This document shows, piece by piece, positions 1 through 12,152 of a stretch of DNA of 64,000 bases. Both the position numbers and the translations under genes were made by a program. The notes beneath the pieces were generated by a model, which saw only the letters and a program-made list of their open reading frames with translations, had not been told where the DNA came from and searched no databases. Every line of letters starts with the position of its first letter. Position 1 is the first letter of the stretch. Source of the stretch: Diphasiastrum complanatum (Eukaryota > Streptophyta > Lycopodiopsida > Lycopodiales > Lycopodiaceae); contig CM055096.1 of the NCBI GenBank assembly GCA_029204225.1, positions 59,771,408 to 59,835,407 of the forward strand, read 5' to 3'.

Positions 1-3000
1 ATTTCGCTGCTACAAGTCTAATGGAACAAGCTGTAGTTTCGTCCAGTCGTATAGGTTCCAAGTCTATGCCATTTGGCTCGGTGACTAAGTCAAGTTTACA
101 ATTGCATACGTCTTTAGGGTCACAGAAAAGGGCATCATTGGATGGCCTTCATTTTTATTCACATTTATCTTCAGTTGGAGCACATGATATGCCATATGTG
201 AAAGACAGGGTAAGTAAAAGCTGGTCAGGTGTTGAGGATAGTGTTCTCAGGGATTCAGATAGGCTTAGAAGATATGAGTCACAAATGGGCCAACCTGTTG
301 CAGATAATGCTTACAGTAACATGCCTGGATTCCAAAGGCCCCTTCTTAGAGTTAGTGGTCCTGGAAGGTCTTTAGTAACTAATAGAAATCTTATGGAAGA
401 AAACCCGCTACGGTTTGCGGAGGTTTCCAATGGTTATCATGGATCAGTATCCCTGAGTGATGTGCTGGTTGAAGGTCTTAGTGCTAATTCAAACTGGTCC
501 ACTAGAGTTGCTGCCTTCAATTTTCTTGTGAAGCTGATTCAAACTGGACCCAAAGGCTTGCTAGAGATCACTCAGAACTTCGATAAAGTTATGAAATTGT
601 TTTGTAAATACTTGGATGATCCACATCATAAAGTGGCACAGGCAGCTTTAAAAGCTCTCTCAGAGATTGTGCCCAATTCTCGAAAGCCTTTTGAAGCATA
701 CTTGGAGCGGATTCTTCCACACATTTTTTCACGTTTGGTAGATCCAAAGGAAGTCATACGTCAACTTGGTACAACTGCACTAGAAATTATATCAAAGACA
801 TACAGCGTGGAGTCATTACTTCCTGCACTATTACGCTCACTTGATGAGCAAAGGTCACTCAAAGCCAAAATTGCAATCATAGAATTTGCTAACACAGCAG
901 TTGCAAAGCTAGCAGCAGCCCCTGAATCTTCTGGGGGAAGCCCTTTAATGAGGCTTTGGCTAGCTAAACTAGTTCCTCTTGCAAGTGACAAAAATCAGAA
1001 ATTAAAGGAGATATCTGTAACTGGCATCATAGGAATCTATTCTCACTATGATTCTACAGCAGTGGTGAACTTCATTTTGGATTTAGGAATTGATGATCAG
1101 AACAGCCTGAGGCGCGTACTGAAGCATTATACACCACGAATTGAGGTTGATGTTATTTCCCATTTGCAGAGCAAACATCAGCGAAGCTTTTCCAAGTCAA
1201 CAAGTGATCAAGTAAACAGCGTTCCAACTATGTGGGATGCTAGTTATGGTGGAAGATTCTCCGCTGCAAGGAACCAATCAACAGAAAGTTACTCCTCAGA
1301 GTCAGTCAACAGTGAAAATAGCAAAAAGCTAGGTGCCAATCAATGCGATCCCATTACATTTGAAGGCCAAATTGTAGGTGACAATATTCAGAACAAGTCA
1401 TTGTACCATCAAGAGCACAGGATTGGGACATCTGTCAACTTGGAACACTCCAAAGGTTATGAATCGCTAAGCAATGAAATGCATGATATTGATAGCCATG
1501 TGAGAGGGCAAGGAAACCGGACTTTCATGAGGTCAACTTCTCGTCAACCTAGTTCTGAAGTCAGAGAAGGCCAGTTGAACCCTGATTTGCTTCTCTCTGA
1601 AAGTACATATGATCACAACATGGAGAAGAATGCATCTGTTCAGGATGCCCATCTAAGTGGAGAAACCCTGACACATGCATCTCGAGATTCAGACTTGAAC
1701 GTTCCTGCTTTATTGCATCAGGCAAAGCACAAATTCTTTTGTGTGATTCTATTTGGAAAGTAAATTGATGGAATTTATTTATATTGATGATCTTCTATTA
1801 TGAGCCTCGTGCTACTAAAGCTCTGAAGTTTGCTTGAAAAAATCATCAAGTTTTCAAGTATTGGGTATAGTAAGCCACAAACTTTAAGTAGTGTTGTTGC
1901 TGGATACTTCTGCAGATGTCTAAAGGTGCTGATGAGGTGTTCAAGCATGAGAAAACAGAAGCGTTGCACAAGTTCATGGAAATGTCCCACGCAAATGCTT
2001 CAGGCTGGTGCCAGGTATTGCCACTTTTATTTTTTGATGTGCTCTCTTTTCAGGTCACTTTGATGATAGTTTTGTAAAAGCTGGAAGATTGATTCTACAA
2101 TAAATACGACACTATTGTTGGAAAACATCTTGTAGCTTCATCCAAATCTCTTGATTTGAGATGTATGTCCTTCCATTTGTAGTCTATTCATGCAAATTGC
2201 AATACTTTTGGATTCTAAAGACTAGAATCTTTTTCTATTTTCATATGGTACTAGAAATGAGAGACGAAGGGAAGCCCAAGCTTAGTTGCTGATTTTTTGA
2301 AGGTCTGAACTTTTTTTTTTACATCGATTGTTTTGTTGTGCATGCGTTTGTTGGATCTCCATCATGCAGAAGATTGAGGTAGTTAGTGCAGTATTTTTTT
2401 TTCCAAATGCAATGCTGGCTTTTGATGTTCATTATGGAGGTGCTTCATGTTTCTCACGCGACTCGCTTTCTCAGTTGATTGCTTCTTCAAGACAGTGGAA
2501 GATTCAAATAGAGACAAATTTGCATTCAAAATCAATAATCATAGTAATTGTTTAATGGAGGTCAATGTAGTTCTTTGCTAATTTAGAAGAATGAATTGGT
2601 TGATATAAAAGAGATGTTCGAGTAAAATTCTTCATAGAAAGTGGACCTTTTTAAAAGTTTTCAGATGTATTTTCTTTTATTATGATGTGGGGCTTAAAAC
2701 AACATTCTACCTTTCTGACAATTAGTATATCTTGTGGGATTCACATATTTAGAATGCTACCTATCTAAGGACGTCTGCTTGTTAAAAGGAGCTTTTTATG
2801 TTTTTTTGCACTCAAACTTGCTGGTGAACACATTTTTCATCTGGTAAAAGTTTCAGGGTTGAATGCCTCTAAACTTCTTGCTTGGCAGCCTGCATAATAC
2901 CGCTAGCTAATAATGATGACGTTTTACATTGTGCTTATATTGGCTTGTGCATTTGTACTTTTTTATCACTATTTGTGTAGATATGTTAAGTGCTTTGATG

Positions 3001-6000
3001 GTCTTTGTACGTTTTCTGGAATCCAGAGGGCTTCTTCATAACTGTTTTCATTCTTAAGCACGGTGAACTTTTCTTATTGATATTTTAGGTAATGGAATCA
3101 CACTGGCACAGTTACTGATGTCATCCAGAATTGCAGAGAGGACATAGCAGTCAAGGCAGTGCATTGAGTCTACATTGCACAGGCAGAGGGCCTATAGCTA
3201 ATTTATGTGCTTTCGTCTTTTTAGGGTATAGATGGTTGATCTTTGAGTCCACAAACATTTTTCTACTGTATGTTGCATTCCTTAGTTTCATGTATTGACA
3301 ATCAATTTTGAACCCTAAGCCCTACACTTTAAACCCTGAACCATAAAACCGGAGCCCTAAAGTGTGACCCTGAACCCTATATCCTAAGCTCTAAACCAGA
3401 ATCCTGCAGGGAAGTATGTGAATGGCATGCAGTTCAATTATGCATCTTGGTTTCCAAGGGGGGCTTGACCATTGGACCAAAGAAATTCTGGATGCCAAGC
3501 TTACCAACAGAATGCAACTCATCATCCCTTTTATAATCTTTCTCCATTTTGTTGTACAGTAATGTTCAAGCATTTATATTCCAGGCATTAATTGTATCTC
3601 AAAGTCAAAGTTCTGACTAAGTTTTTTCACCTATTCTGGAATATCACATTCCAATGCTTATTTTACCATTGTACACCATGCAGTATTTTAATCAGATTCT
3701 GACTGCTATATTGGAGACGCTGGATGACCCTTCCCAAGTGAATAAAGAGCTTGCGCTGTCAGTGATTCATGAGATGCTTAATAACCAGGTAAAACTTGTT
3801 TTGTTGGTTTCCGGGGTAAGGTCTGTAGCGAGTCAGCCCATTGCTCAATCTCTTCTTGCTCGGTTTTCATGCTTTCTCACTTGAGTAAACATTTGGTAGT
3901 TGCCAAAAAGCCTCCTCTAGTGTTGTAGTTTGTAATTGTAAAGTCTTAATAAGATTGGGAAGGCGTTTTCATTTACTCCTAATATCTGAGAGTAGTGGTT
4001 GATAAGTATCTGCTTACCCTTATCAGAACATTTTCATCTTATAGAAGGATAACATGGAGGACTCAGTGGAAGTTGTACTGGAAAGGCTTCTCCATATCAG
4101 CAAAGATTCTGACACCAAGGTATCAAATAGTTAAGCACTTTGTATAAGCTACAACTTCATTTGGAGCAGATTTGGTAATATCTATGAGACTGCAATTCTT
4201 TAAGCTAGACATTTGCTACTACTTTCACTGTTACCAATTCTTCTGCATTTTAATCTCATTTTTGCTTCATGCCTATCATGGGATGTCTATTGTCATTACT
4301 TGATCCTGCAAGATAGATCAGCTTGCTCGTCTGAACATAATTGGTCAATGAAACATGTGGATGGTTTGACTTTACTTTCTAATCTTTGTCTGCAGGTTAA
4401 AAATGCAGCTGATCAATGCCTGAACACTGTTTTAACTCGCTTTGATCCTTATCGATGTCTCACGGTACGTATGCAAAACTTTCCCAGTTAAGTTTAAGGC
4501 TGCCACCATTTCTCTCAGTAATAGTTGTTTTTTATATTGAAACTGTTTTCAAACTTGGTGCATAGTCATTTCTCTGAAAGTATGTTGTCTGCAGGTTGTT
4601 GTACCTTTACTTTCTTGTGAGGATGAGAAAACACTGGTATCATGCGTCAGCTGTTTGACGAAGGTATATTTCTAAGAACTAAGGTCTCTACTTGAACAGA
4701 TTGTTCAGTCTTGATTAACTGCTAGAGTAAGCTATTACATAACAAGATAATATGTATTTCTTGACCCTCCAAGAGAACATGACAGGAAGATTCTATTTGT
4801 CTGGCATGTGAGCTAAATGTCTTTAAATATTTATACCAATAATTTGACCCATGGGATAAGAATCTGCTTAAAAAATAAACACTTCTGGTGCTCAGAGATT
4901 TTTCCTGGAAAATACATAATGAAATAGCTACTACATATATTCACCTAAGAAAATTCCATCTGTGTACAAAATACTACTTGAGTCTTGACACGATATTGTT
5001 GATAACGAATTGCATAAACTTATATAGCTAAAAAATGCACTCTGCAAGATCTTCAGCTCTTCAGCTGTTCTCAATGGCTGCCAATGAAATGGTGATCAAA
5101 TCTGTCTAATACAATCGATCTATCATCTGGTTAGAATTGCTCCCTGATTTTAATTAGGAAAAATATGGAGACTTGTTTGACCTTGCAGTAACCAGCATTG
5201 ACAACAGAATAGTACAAAGGTGAGACCCTTGGAAGGTTTTTAGTTACTTAATTGTTTGTTGTTTGGTTCAATATTGAAATTTTTGAAAGAATGTTCTATA
5301 GTGAAATTATAAGCAATGTAAGAGATATGGAGAAATGGGTATCTCTTATGCCGGTTGAGATTGATAAAAAGAGAATTACCATCTCTGGAAGCTCAAAATG
5401 AAGGTCGTTCTATTAGCCAAGGAGTTGTGGGACATTGTTGATGGCACTGAAATCATGTCTCTCGCGTTCCTCGGTTCTATTTTTGACAGGTGAGCACCAT
5501 CATACTTTTGTGAAGGTCTTCAGAAATGGCATGCAAGCCTTGCAACTACAAGACTTGGGTCCCAAATAGACCCCAAATTTTGGGTATATTCAAGGGATTG
5601 AGCCAAAAACAAATGAATTGGTTTATGAGGCAGTCATGAACACAATCACGGATAAAGCATCAATTGTAAACAAAATGGCACTAGATGTGGATCATGTAGC
5701 AACCTCCAACAAAAATGACTGTATGAACAACATCCACAGCTAGGAGTAATAGCAGATTTCCTATAAAGAGCAGCTGTAGTGCTTCCTTCAAAGGACTCGA
5801 TCAAACGTAATAATCTTGCAAGCTACATTATACTCTCCAGCTTCTCCTTCCCTCGAGGAAATAGCTGGTTAGGACATATCAGACTAGGCATCTGGTGATT
5901 CCTATCTGAGTTTACTAGAAGGAATTAAGAACCACATGCAGTCATGATTGATTGTGGCGCTCAAGAATATAATTGTGCCCTGTATTTCATGTACTCACTC

Positions 6001-8919
6001 GGGGTTCAAAATAGGCTTGACTATACAGTAACTATGAAGTATGTGTGCTCTTCCCTACTTCAAAACGTTGCCCTCAATGTGGGCATACCAAGGAACATAA
6101 ACCAAAAGGAATATCATGCTCATTAGTGGCTCAACTACTGTTGGCTGCAAGTGTATGGTAGCTGCAAGGGTTCTGGCTTGGTCGTGAAGGACAGGAGTGT
6201 GAGAAAAATTGTGTAGCCTCATCAATGGAACAACCATCTCGCTTTACCAGATTCTACACTTTGGGTCGATGTTGTTGTAGCCTTTGTTGCATGTGAACTG
6301 GAAGAATAGGAGCGGCAAGATATTGAAGAGTTCAGGATTACTTGGAAACTGGTTGACAAGTCACTCATCTGTCCCAACAGCAGCATGTAGCAAAATAACA
6401 TGAAAAATATCACATGCACGTGTAGTAGCTGGTAGCTGAAGGTGGCAAGGAACTGGACTAATCTTTTCTAGGATTTGGAAGGAACCATTATTATCGGGAG
6501 TTAATCCCTTTGTCTAAGACTGGCCATGAAATAACTAATGTCGTGCAAACTTGAGCTTCACTTATCTCCTGCCTTCAAACTCTACATCCAATCAATGTGC
6601 ATCCACTGCATTTTTTGACTGCTGCTGTATATGTCTCAAGCCTATGATCTATCAACAATATCTCATATCAAACGAGAAAGAGGCCAATGTCATTAGTATA
6701 TTATTTAGTAACAAGGGAAACCTTTGTGGGATGGAGGAGGATATCGGTGTCCCAGTAGAAAAAATGAGACAATCGTATCTGCTGTTGACAGCTAAACTCT
6801 GCTAAGCAAAGCTTTTGATCCCAATTCCAACCAATAGTCTAGCAAAGTGATGTAGATAGTCCTTAAAATATGAGTAGATAACTTTGACTGTCCATCTGCG
6901 ATACAAGTGTAAGCTGACCCTTGAGCATCTAAACACGAGGAAAGTGCAGTAACTGTGTCCAAAACTCATATGTTAATCTGCTATTCGTATTAGTAAGAAT
7001 AGAATGTTGTATACCATGCGTTCTTAAAAAAGCTCTCCACTACTACCATACAATGTGCTCTGTGTCCTTGGCAAACCTGTAATAAAATCCATGGAGTTAC
7101 TAGTCCACAGTCGATGTGGAATGGTCCATTGTTGCAACAATCCTTGTGTCTTCTTGCCATTGGAATATACTTATTTATGGCACAAAGGGTACATGGGTGA
7201 TTGAGTTAGCTCAAGACTTTCTGCATAGAAGCCAATAAAAAAGTGTTTTGATACTACTGAAAGGCATTTGGAAAGAAAAATGGCCAGCAATAGGTCTTCG
7301 AATAATGAGCATATAGGGACGACATGCACGAGCTTATAAGCAATGATGTTTTTGGCATAGGATGGCTCCTAGACTAACAGAAGCAGCATCAGTCTCAAGA
7401 ATAAATTTGGCTTCTAAAGGTGAGAAGTCAACATTATCTGTAAATTTTCACAAATACAACATGCATTGACGAGGTCCAAAACAATTTGGTGCCTTGTGCA
7501 TGGTGAAGTTGTGAGAGGAGAAGATGACTGCAACAAAATCTGAGGTGAATTTGCATTAGCATGGGGCCAACTGCAAAAAGACTCTGATATCATGAGATTA
7601 TTTCAATATAGGAGACTTGATTGAACTTTTGATGGGTTTATTTGAATGGTAATGCTGGAGTAGGAAGCTCAAAAACTTCAGTTCATGGCAAACATTTCAT
7701 ATTTTTAGCAAAGAGTTATTTTTTAGAGATAAGCTTAAAAGTGGACTGAAGATGGTAAAAGGATTATCCAAAGACGTGCTAAAAAGAAGGGTATCATCAA
7801 AGTCCATAATGACGCAATGAGCAATCAAGGGTTGTAGAACATTTAGAAGGTTGGTGGGCCATTCCTAATTCCAAAAGGCATTACGAGGAACTTAATAAAC
7901 CTGAATCTGTATGATAAGAAGTCTTATACTTGTCACCTGGGTGACTGTGTATCTGACCGTAACAAGCTTGGAGATCAGTCTTGGAAAACATGAAATTTTT
8001 ATCCAGCTGGTCGTAACTTTTTAGCTTGAAAACAGGTGTTAAGTATGCTTCTCAGAACCCGCTCAGAAAAGCACAAATAGTATAATTTTGGAACACTAGT
8101 ACCGTAAAGATAATGAAGTCCTTCACGTACGATAGCTAAACTTGGAGTACCTAGATGATATTAGGGACTTGAATCTAATGTTCTTCTAGAGATTTTAATT
8201 GATTGTCATAGTTTGCCTTTTATACTCTGTAGGGCGGCAAAGGACATGGGTAAAGTATTATGTTGTCTCGCCTCGCTGTTCATTTTCTAACGATTTTTTG
8301 CCTCTTCAGATTGTAGGCCATCTTTCACAAGAAGAGCTTATGTCACGATTATCGTCCTTTTTGCCAGCACTATTTGAAGCATTTAATAGCCAGAATGCAG
8401 ACGTTCGAAAGGTAAAGCATCACGTGCCAAGTAGCATAAAAAAATATAGTGCTTAATCAACCTATGACCAGATGTTTCAATGTTAACATGTATAGCTGTA
8501 ACTAGAACATGATATGAGCTTTGGAGATGTCGCAGGTAGTCTGAATTATATTTGATGATTATATGCTAAGTTTTTAGGATTTTTGTAGACTTCCTACTCA
8601 ATGGCTCTTCTTAGATCAGAAAATAATGTCTTACTCTGTTGCAGACTGTTGTATTTTGCTTGGTGGATATCTACCTCCTCCTTGGAAAGGCGTTTGTGCC
8701 TCACCTCACTAGCCTAACTAGCACTCAATTGAGGCTGGTAACTATATATGCAAATCGTATTTCTCAGGTATGTTGTTGGTTTCACATTCAAGGTTTGTGT
8801 TTGGTTGTCAGGTGTATACAAAGATGCTCTCTCCAAGATATTCAGATATTTGAGACACTCATTTCTGTTAAAAATTTGATTTTTGTTTACAGGCACGAAC
8901 TGGGAATTCCATCACTTAA
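1..8919 (+). CDS. CLASP: CLASP (CLIP-associated protein), C-terminal nine exons
   Basis: Microtubule-associated protein that stabilises microtubule ends and lattice at the cell cortex. Exons read from the sequence: 1-1721 (open at the left edge, frame starts at base 3), 1916-2014, 3684-3788, 4045-4119, 4396-4464, 4595-4663, 8310-8411, 8645-8767, 8893-8919 (stop TAA 8917-8919). All junctions are phase 0 and together give about 795 codons, roughly the C-terminal half of a plant CLASP of about 1,400 residues. The first exon has a Ser-rich stretch and then a HEAT/TOG-type CLASP_N domain at about 441-1170 (motifs NWSTRVAAFNFLVKL, DPHHKVAQAALKAL, VDPKEVIRQLG). The last exons give LPALLHQ, YFNQILTAILETLDD, KNAADQCLNTVLTRFDPYRCL, SFLPALFEAFNSQNADVRK and LVTIYANRISQARTGNSIT. 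These match the conserved plant CLASP C-terminus as I recall it. Upstream exons lie outside the window. No stop or frameshift is seen, so it is probably functional. Confidence 0.93.
1722..1915 (+). other. CLASP intron with a non-canonical GC donor (GC-AG)
   Basis: The reading frame would run on to a stop at 1763, but the family sequence resumes at 1916 after TCTGCAG. The only junction that keeps phase 0 and joins LNVPALLHQ to MSKGADEV cuts after CAG at 1721, leaving a donor CAG|GCAAAG. GC donors usually sit in a strong AG|GCAAG context, as here. The alternative is a GT donor further on (TTTGT|GTGATT near 1742), which adds codons and breaks phase. Confidence 0.7.
3309..3402 (+). repeat. Degenerate telomere-like (CCCTAAA)n tract in a CLASP intron
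   Basis: The intron between the exons ending at 2014 and starting at 3684 holds a run of heptamer-like units such as AACCCTAAGCCCTA, AAACCCTGAACC, AGCCCTAAAG and ACCCTGAACCCTA. These are imperfect copies of the plant telomere unit (C-rich strand CCCTAAA). The units are diverged and the tract is short, so it is an old interstitial tract or chance drift, not a telomere. Confidence 0.6.
5374..5493 (+). pseudogene. Ty1/copia gag fragment in CLASP intron 7
   Basis: A 39-codon open stretch reads NYHLWKLKMKVVLLAKELWDIVDGTE and then a stop at 5491-5493. The pattern N-Y-x-x-W-K-x-x-M followed by LWDIVDG is the usual N-terminal gag signature of plant copia elements. No LTR, protease or reverse transcriptase is seen beside it, so only a scrap remains. 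It lies in the 3.6-kb intron between the exons ending at 4663 and starting at 8310. Confidence 0.65.
6500..8130 (-). pseudogene. Ty3/gypsy pol relic (RT, RNase H, integrase) in CLASP intron 7
   Basis: Reading the minus strand right to left and crossing many frameshifts, pieces of a gypsy pol appear in order. The reverse transcriptase shows FSKTDLQACYGQIHSHPGDK and FLVMPFGIRNGPPTF, then a degraded catalytic box IMDFDDTLLFS near 7800 (usual form FIDDILVYS). RNase H begins at PLEAKFILETDAAS near 7420. Integrase pieces follow, with SMDFITGLPRTQ near 7090 and GQSKL near 6870. The order RT, RNase H, integrase is diagnostic of Ty3/gypsy. No LTRs are apparent and no frame is intact. It lies antisense to CLASP. 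Confidence 0.75.
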
Positions 8920-9867
8920 AAAAAGGAAGGGGCCTCTATGAGCCTTGCCAGTTAGGAGTACAGAGAAAAAAAAATTGGGCCTGAAAATTTTGTCACAAAA
9001 TGGTTGCAAATGATGTAGCCAACACCTATAACGTCAAAGGAGAAGTAACGAGCAGTATTTGTTTGTAGGATGCTGCCAATTGAAGACAACTTGACTTCAT
9101 GCCATTCTTGTGATACATTATAACCACTGAGGTGCACAAAGTCGAAACATGTGCTGTGCATTGTCTGCTATACTCAATACTTGCACACACATAGTCATAC
9201 TGCCATGAAGTCAGAGCCATTTATATTGTGCATCCAAGTAAGTTTGGTCTCAGAAAGTGCGAGGAGCTGCACATTTTATTATTGCATGTATGTGTGGGTG
9301 GGTGTGTGCATAGATTCTTTTTCTATATCTGGGTATCAATGGTTACTAGAGTTTGGTGTTCGTGGTTACCTGAATGTTGTTAAAGACTGTAAACATGCTA
9401 TTTTTTAGACAAAATCTGGAAGTCATCACTCTATTTTTGTATTTTGATCTGTATTTCTAAGCATTCTTTGAATGTATCGTTATCATAAAATTATGTCTAG
9501 TTTAGGTGTTCATAAACATCTGACATCATCCGAGAATCTACCTCTTTTGAGGGGGCCAATTTAGAGACTCATATATAGTACTGATGGAGGGTGTTTAGCT
9601 TACATGCATAATATGGTAACTTATATAAAAATTGATTACTCGTGTACCAAGGAGCCGATAATAAGTATCCTTAGCATAAATTCTGTAAGTTGTTCAACCG
9701 TAAAATGCTACAGATGGTGGTTGTTGGTTTGGCTTATTAGAGTTTGTATCAAGATTCTTTTATGAAGATATTTAGGTGTGGAGGAACCTTGGAGATTGGG
9801 AGCCTTTCACTTTTGAAAAAGCCGTAAGCCAGATATTAAAAGAAAAAATGATAAATTAATAGATGAT
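8920..9867. other. No gene seen; CLASP 3' UTR and downstream DNA
   Basis: The CLASP stop is at 8917-8919, and the AT-rich DNA that follows should include the 3' UTR. I see no clear poly(A) signal that decides its end, no recognisable reading frame and no repeat family shared with the rest of the window. Short open frames on either strand here have no recognisable motif. Confidence 0.5.
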
Positions 9868-9902
9868 GTTGGAGTTGGAGTTGGAGTTGGAGTTGGAGTT
9901 GG
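9868..9902 (+). repeat. Hexanucleotide microsatellite (GTTGGA)n
   Basis: Nearly six perfect head-to-tail copies of GTTGGA lie in otherwise single-copy AT-rich DNA. About 415 bases on its right (9903-10317) hold nothing recognisable. Confidence 0.9.
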
Positions 9903-10317
9903 CTGTGAGGTTAAGTTAGGGAGTGCAATTTATAATGAGCGATATGTAATGTATTGTCAATAATGAGGAATGTTCGATCACCATGTGGTTCCATTGCAGA
10001 ATATGACACAAGAAGAAGAGGAAGAGATATGATGGGATCTACAAACATAAGTCAAACTAGTGGTTGTTTTGTTAGAAACGTGTTGTAGTTAAAAAATCAT
10101 CCAATCTCCTCTTTGTATTTAGCTTTTCCTTAACTCAAGTTTAACATATTAATCTCTTTTTTCAGTTTGGAACTCGTTCTAAAAATAGGTTCTTTCCATT
10201 ATTATATAATAAGACTTTGAAAAGTTTCCAGCACATATCTAACAATGATTTTTGGCATGCTTCACTTTTGAAAATTACATGCACCCTATACATCAACATG
10301 CAATTGGTTAGAGATCT

Positions 10318-10600
10318 CTAGATCATATATTGATCTATAGTATGGATGTATTGATTCATTAGCCAAGTGATGACGCATGGCAAAATCCAAAAGCTTTGAT
10401 TGAGATCCAATAGTGAAGGATCAAACTTAAATTGGGCACTATTCATGCTTGGAATTTGAAAGCATACCTTTAGTTTAGGATGATGTGTTATGTGTTTTGG
10501 AGGTATATTAGCATAGAGACACTCAAATGGACACAAATTCAAGGTTTTTTTGTACGAGTAATAGATGTGATTTAAGCATGCCAATGCCCATTCGATCAAC
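10318..10600 (-). pseudogene. Possible Ty3/gypsy integrase C-terminal relic
   Basis: A 93-codon minus-strand frame contains IEWALACLNHIYYSYKKTL followed by LCPFECLYANIPP. Ty3/gypsy integrases have the pattern LPWAEFAYN near S..TG.SPFE..YG..P at this place, so the residue spacing fits. There is no other pol motif nearby. I call it a relic with moderate confidence. It could instead be a chance frame. Confidence 0.45.
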
Positions 10601-10706
10601 CTATAGTGACCATTTCATTCCCAACAGGCCTTGCCTAGCTTAAAAAATCTTTGTTTAGAACAAGCCTTGTGCCACAAGCATGGATGCCACACAGGATCAC
10701 CAACCT

Positions 10707-10862
10707 ATATAATGCTTTTAAGATCATAGCCTTTGGTTAGCAATATAAATGCTCATGACTCCAAACAAAGCACATACTTATTCCCAACAAGTCAAGTTCA
10801 ACATATATAATGCTTGTAAGATCAGAGCCTTTGGTTAGCAATAGAGATGCTCTCGACTCTTG
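10707..10862 (+). repeat. Direct duplication of about 55 bases, spacing 97
   Basis: A block with TATAATGCTT..TAAGATCA.AGCCTTTGGTTAGCAATA..AATGCTC..GACTC occurs at about 10710-10763 and again at about 10807-10860 with a few substitutions. On the minus strand each unit reads CCAAAGGCTCTGATCTTA, faintly like a copia leader, but no element is attached. Confidence 0.7.
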
Positions 10863-11118
10863 ACAAATCAGAATCGAAACTATGAACAACAAGACTGAAT
10901 TATAGTATCTTGTTGAATTTGACAAATGTGCAATGAACAAATTAATACCACTAACATATGCTTGTGTTTTTCAGCATTTATGTTTAATTGTAAAAGATGA
11001 TGAATAAGACAAAGACCGTTTCTTTTATAAGTAGCTTTCTACTACACAAGACAAATATTGACAAACATGTATGCTTGCTTGTATTGTCAATAAAAGAGCA
11101 ACATGTGATAGGAGAAAA

Positions 11119-11622
11119 TCAAAGTGTATATATAGAGGCATATTTGGCCACAATCATTATGAAACATCAATCTTGATTTTGGAAGCAATTTTGTGTAATT
11201 CTCTCTATTTGTCTACATTTGTTTTGATTGTTTTGAGGTTCTATCATAGTGTATTTTATTTTCAGGTTGGAGTCCGTACTTTGATATGGTTTCACACGTG
11301 TGAAACCATCAAGTACATGTACCTTCATTAATGATTGTTCTTGTTAGGATTTTATGTCTAGAATTGATCTAGATTGATCTTAATCTTATGTAGATTGATA
11401 GATCAAGTAAATCTAACATCCAATTAAAAAGACTTTAGGCCTTTTTGCGGAACTTTTAATGTCGCAAGGCCTAAATGTCAAGTTAGTGAATAAACTTGGG
11501 TTTCCCTCCAATTTGGATGGTTTTAACTCTTTTTTAAATTTGAATAATTAGGGAAGGTAGAAATGGACCAATAGGATTCAGAGGCCAGGGTTCTCTCTTG
11601 GTCCATTTTATAGTTTTCCACA
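11119..11622 (+). repeat. 5' LTR of copia A, truncated and chimeric
   Basis: From AAGTGTATATATAGAGGC this matches the right part of the 3' LTR at 16166-16990 almost base for base, including TTTCACACGTGTGAAA, and ends in CCACA just before the primer-binding site. The left half of the LTR (most of U3) is missing. Between about 11424 and 11601, roughly 180 bases replace about 29 bases of the 3' LTR. That block matches 22061-22240 in the LTR of a different, gag-only element. Confidence 0.85.
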
Positions 11623-11635
11623 TGGTATCAGAGCC
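11623..11635 (+). other. Copia A primer-binding site
   Basis: TGGTATCAGAGCC directly follows the LTR end. It is the classic plant copia primer-binding site, complementary to the 3' end of initiator tRNA-Met. The following leader to about 12150 has no gene and carries one more TTTTCACACGTGTGAGG box at about 11794-11810. Confidence 0.9.
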
Positions 11636-12152
11636 AAGTACAAGAGGTTTTATTGAAATTGATAGGGTTGATCCAAATCAAAGCCAAAATTAGCAAGTTT
11701 TAGGAAACTAGCCAATTTTTTGTGTAGCGAGTTGGATTTGATAGATATTCTCAAAATTTTTGGACCAGAACTTGTTGTGGGCTGTAGGAACACTTTTCAC
11801 ACGTGTGAGGCCATACAGCTCCGATTTTGACTGAGAAAATTCAAAAAATTGTACAATTTGACTCACACACCCAATTTGAGAGATTTTTAGTGCAAAATCA
11901 AGCATTTTCAATAGAGAATCTAATCCCTTGATTAGTTCTTGGATTAGATCAGCCAAAAAATTAAAATTGAAGGTTGAATTAGGAGCATTAAATGATTTTC
12001 TTTGATTTTTTGAGTGCATGTTGAAGTTGAAGAGAGATATTGCTAAAAATCATTGATTCAAGAGTGATTTTGCAAGTTTGAGACTAGAATCTAGATTTTC
12101 ATCATTCTAGATTGGTTCATGAGTGATAGGATTGTGTCTATAAGCTTTCTAA

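Noticed and set aside
4213-4395. Upstream extension of the exon at 4396 in the same frame (SLLPILLHF...)
   Set aside because: CTGCAG at 4390-4395 is a good acceptor and the preceding residues do not match the conserved protein, so this is intron read-through.
11623-11635. tRNA-like sequences at TGGTATCAGAGCC sites
   Set aside because: These are retrotransposon primer-binding sites next to LTR ends. No cloverleaf can be drawn around them, and no tRNA gene was found.
11708-12019. A 103-codon minus-strand frame in the copia A leader
   Set aside because: It is antisense to the leader between primer-binding site and gag of A, has no motif, and is explained by low stop density in AT-rich leader DNA.
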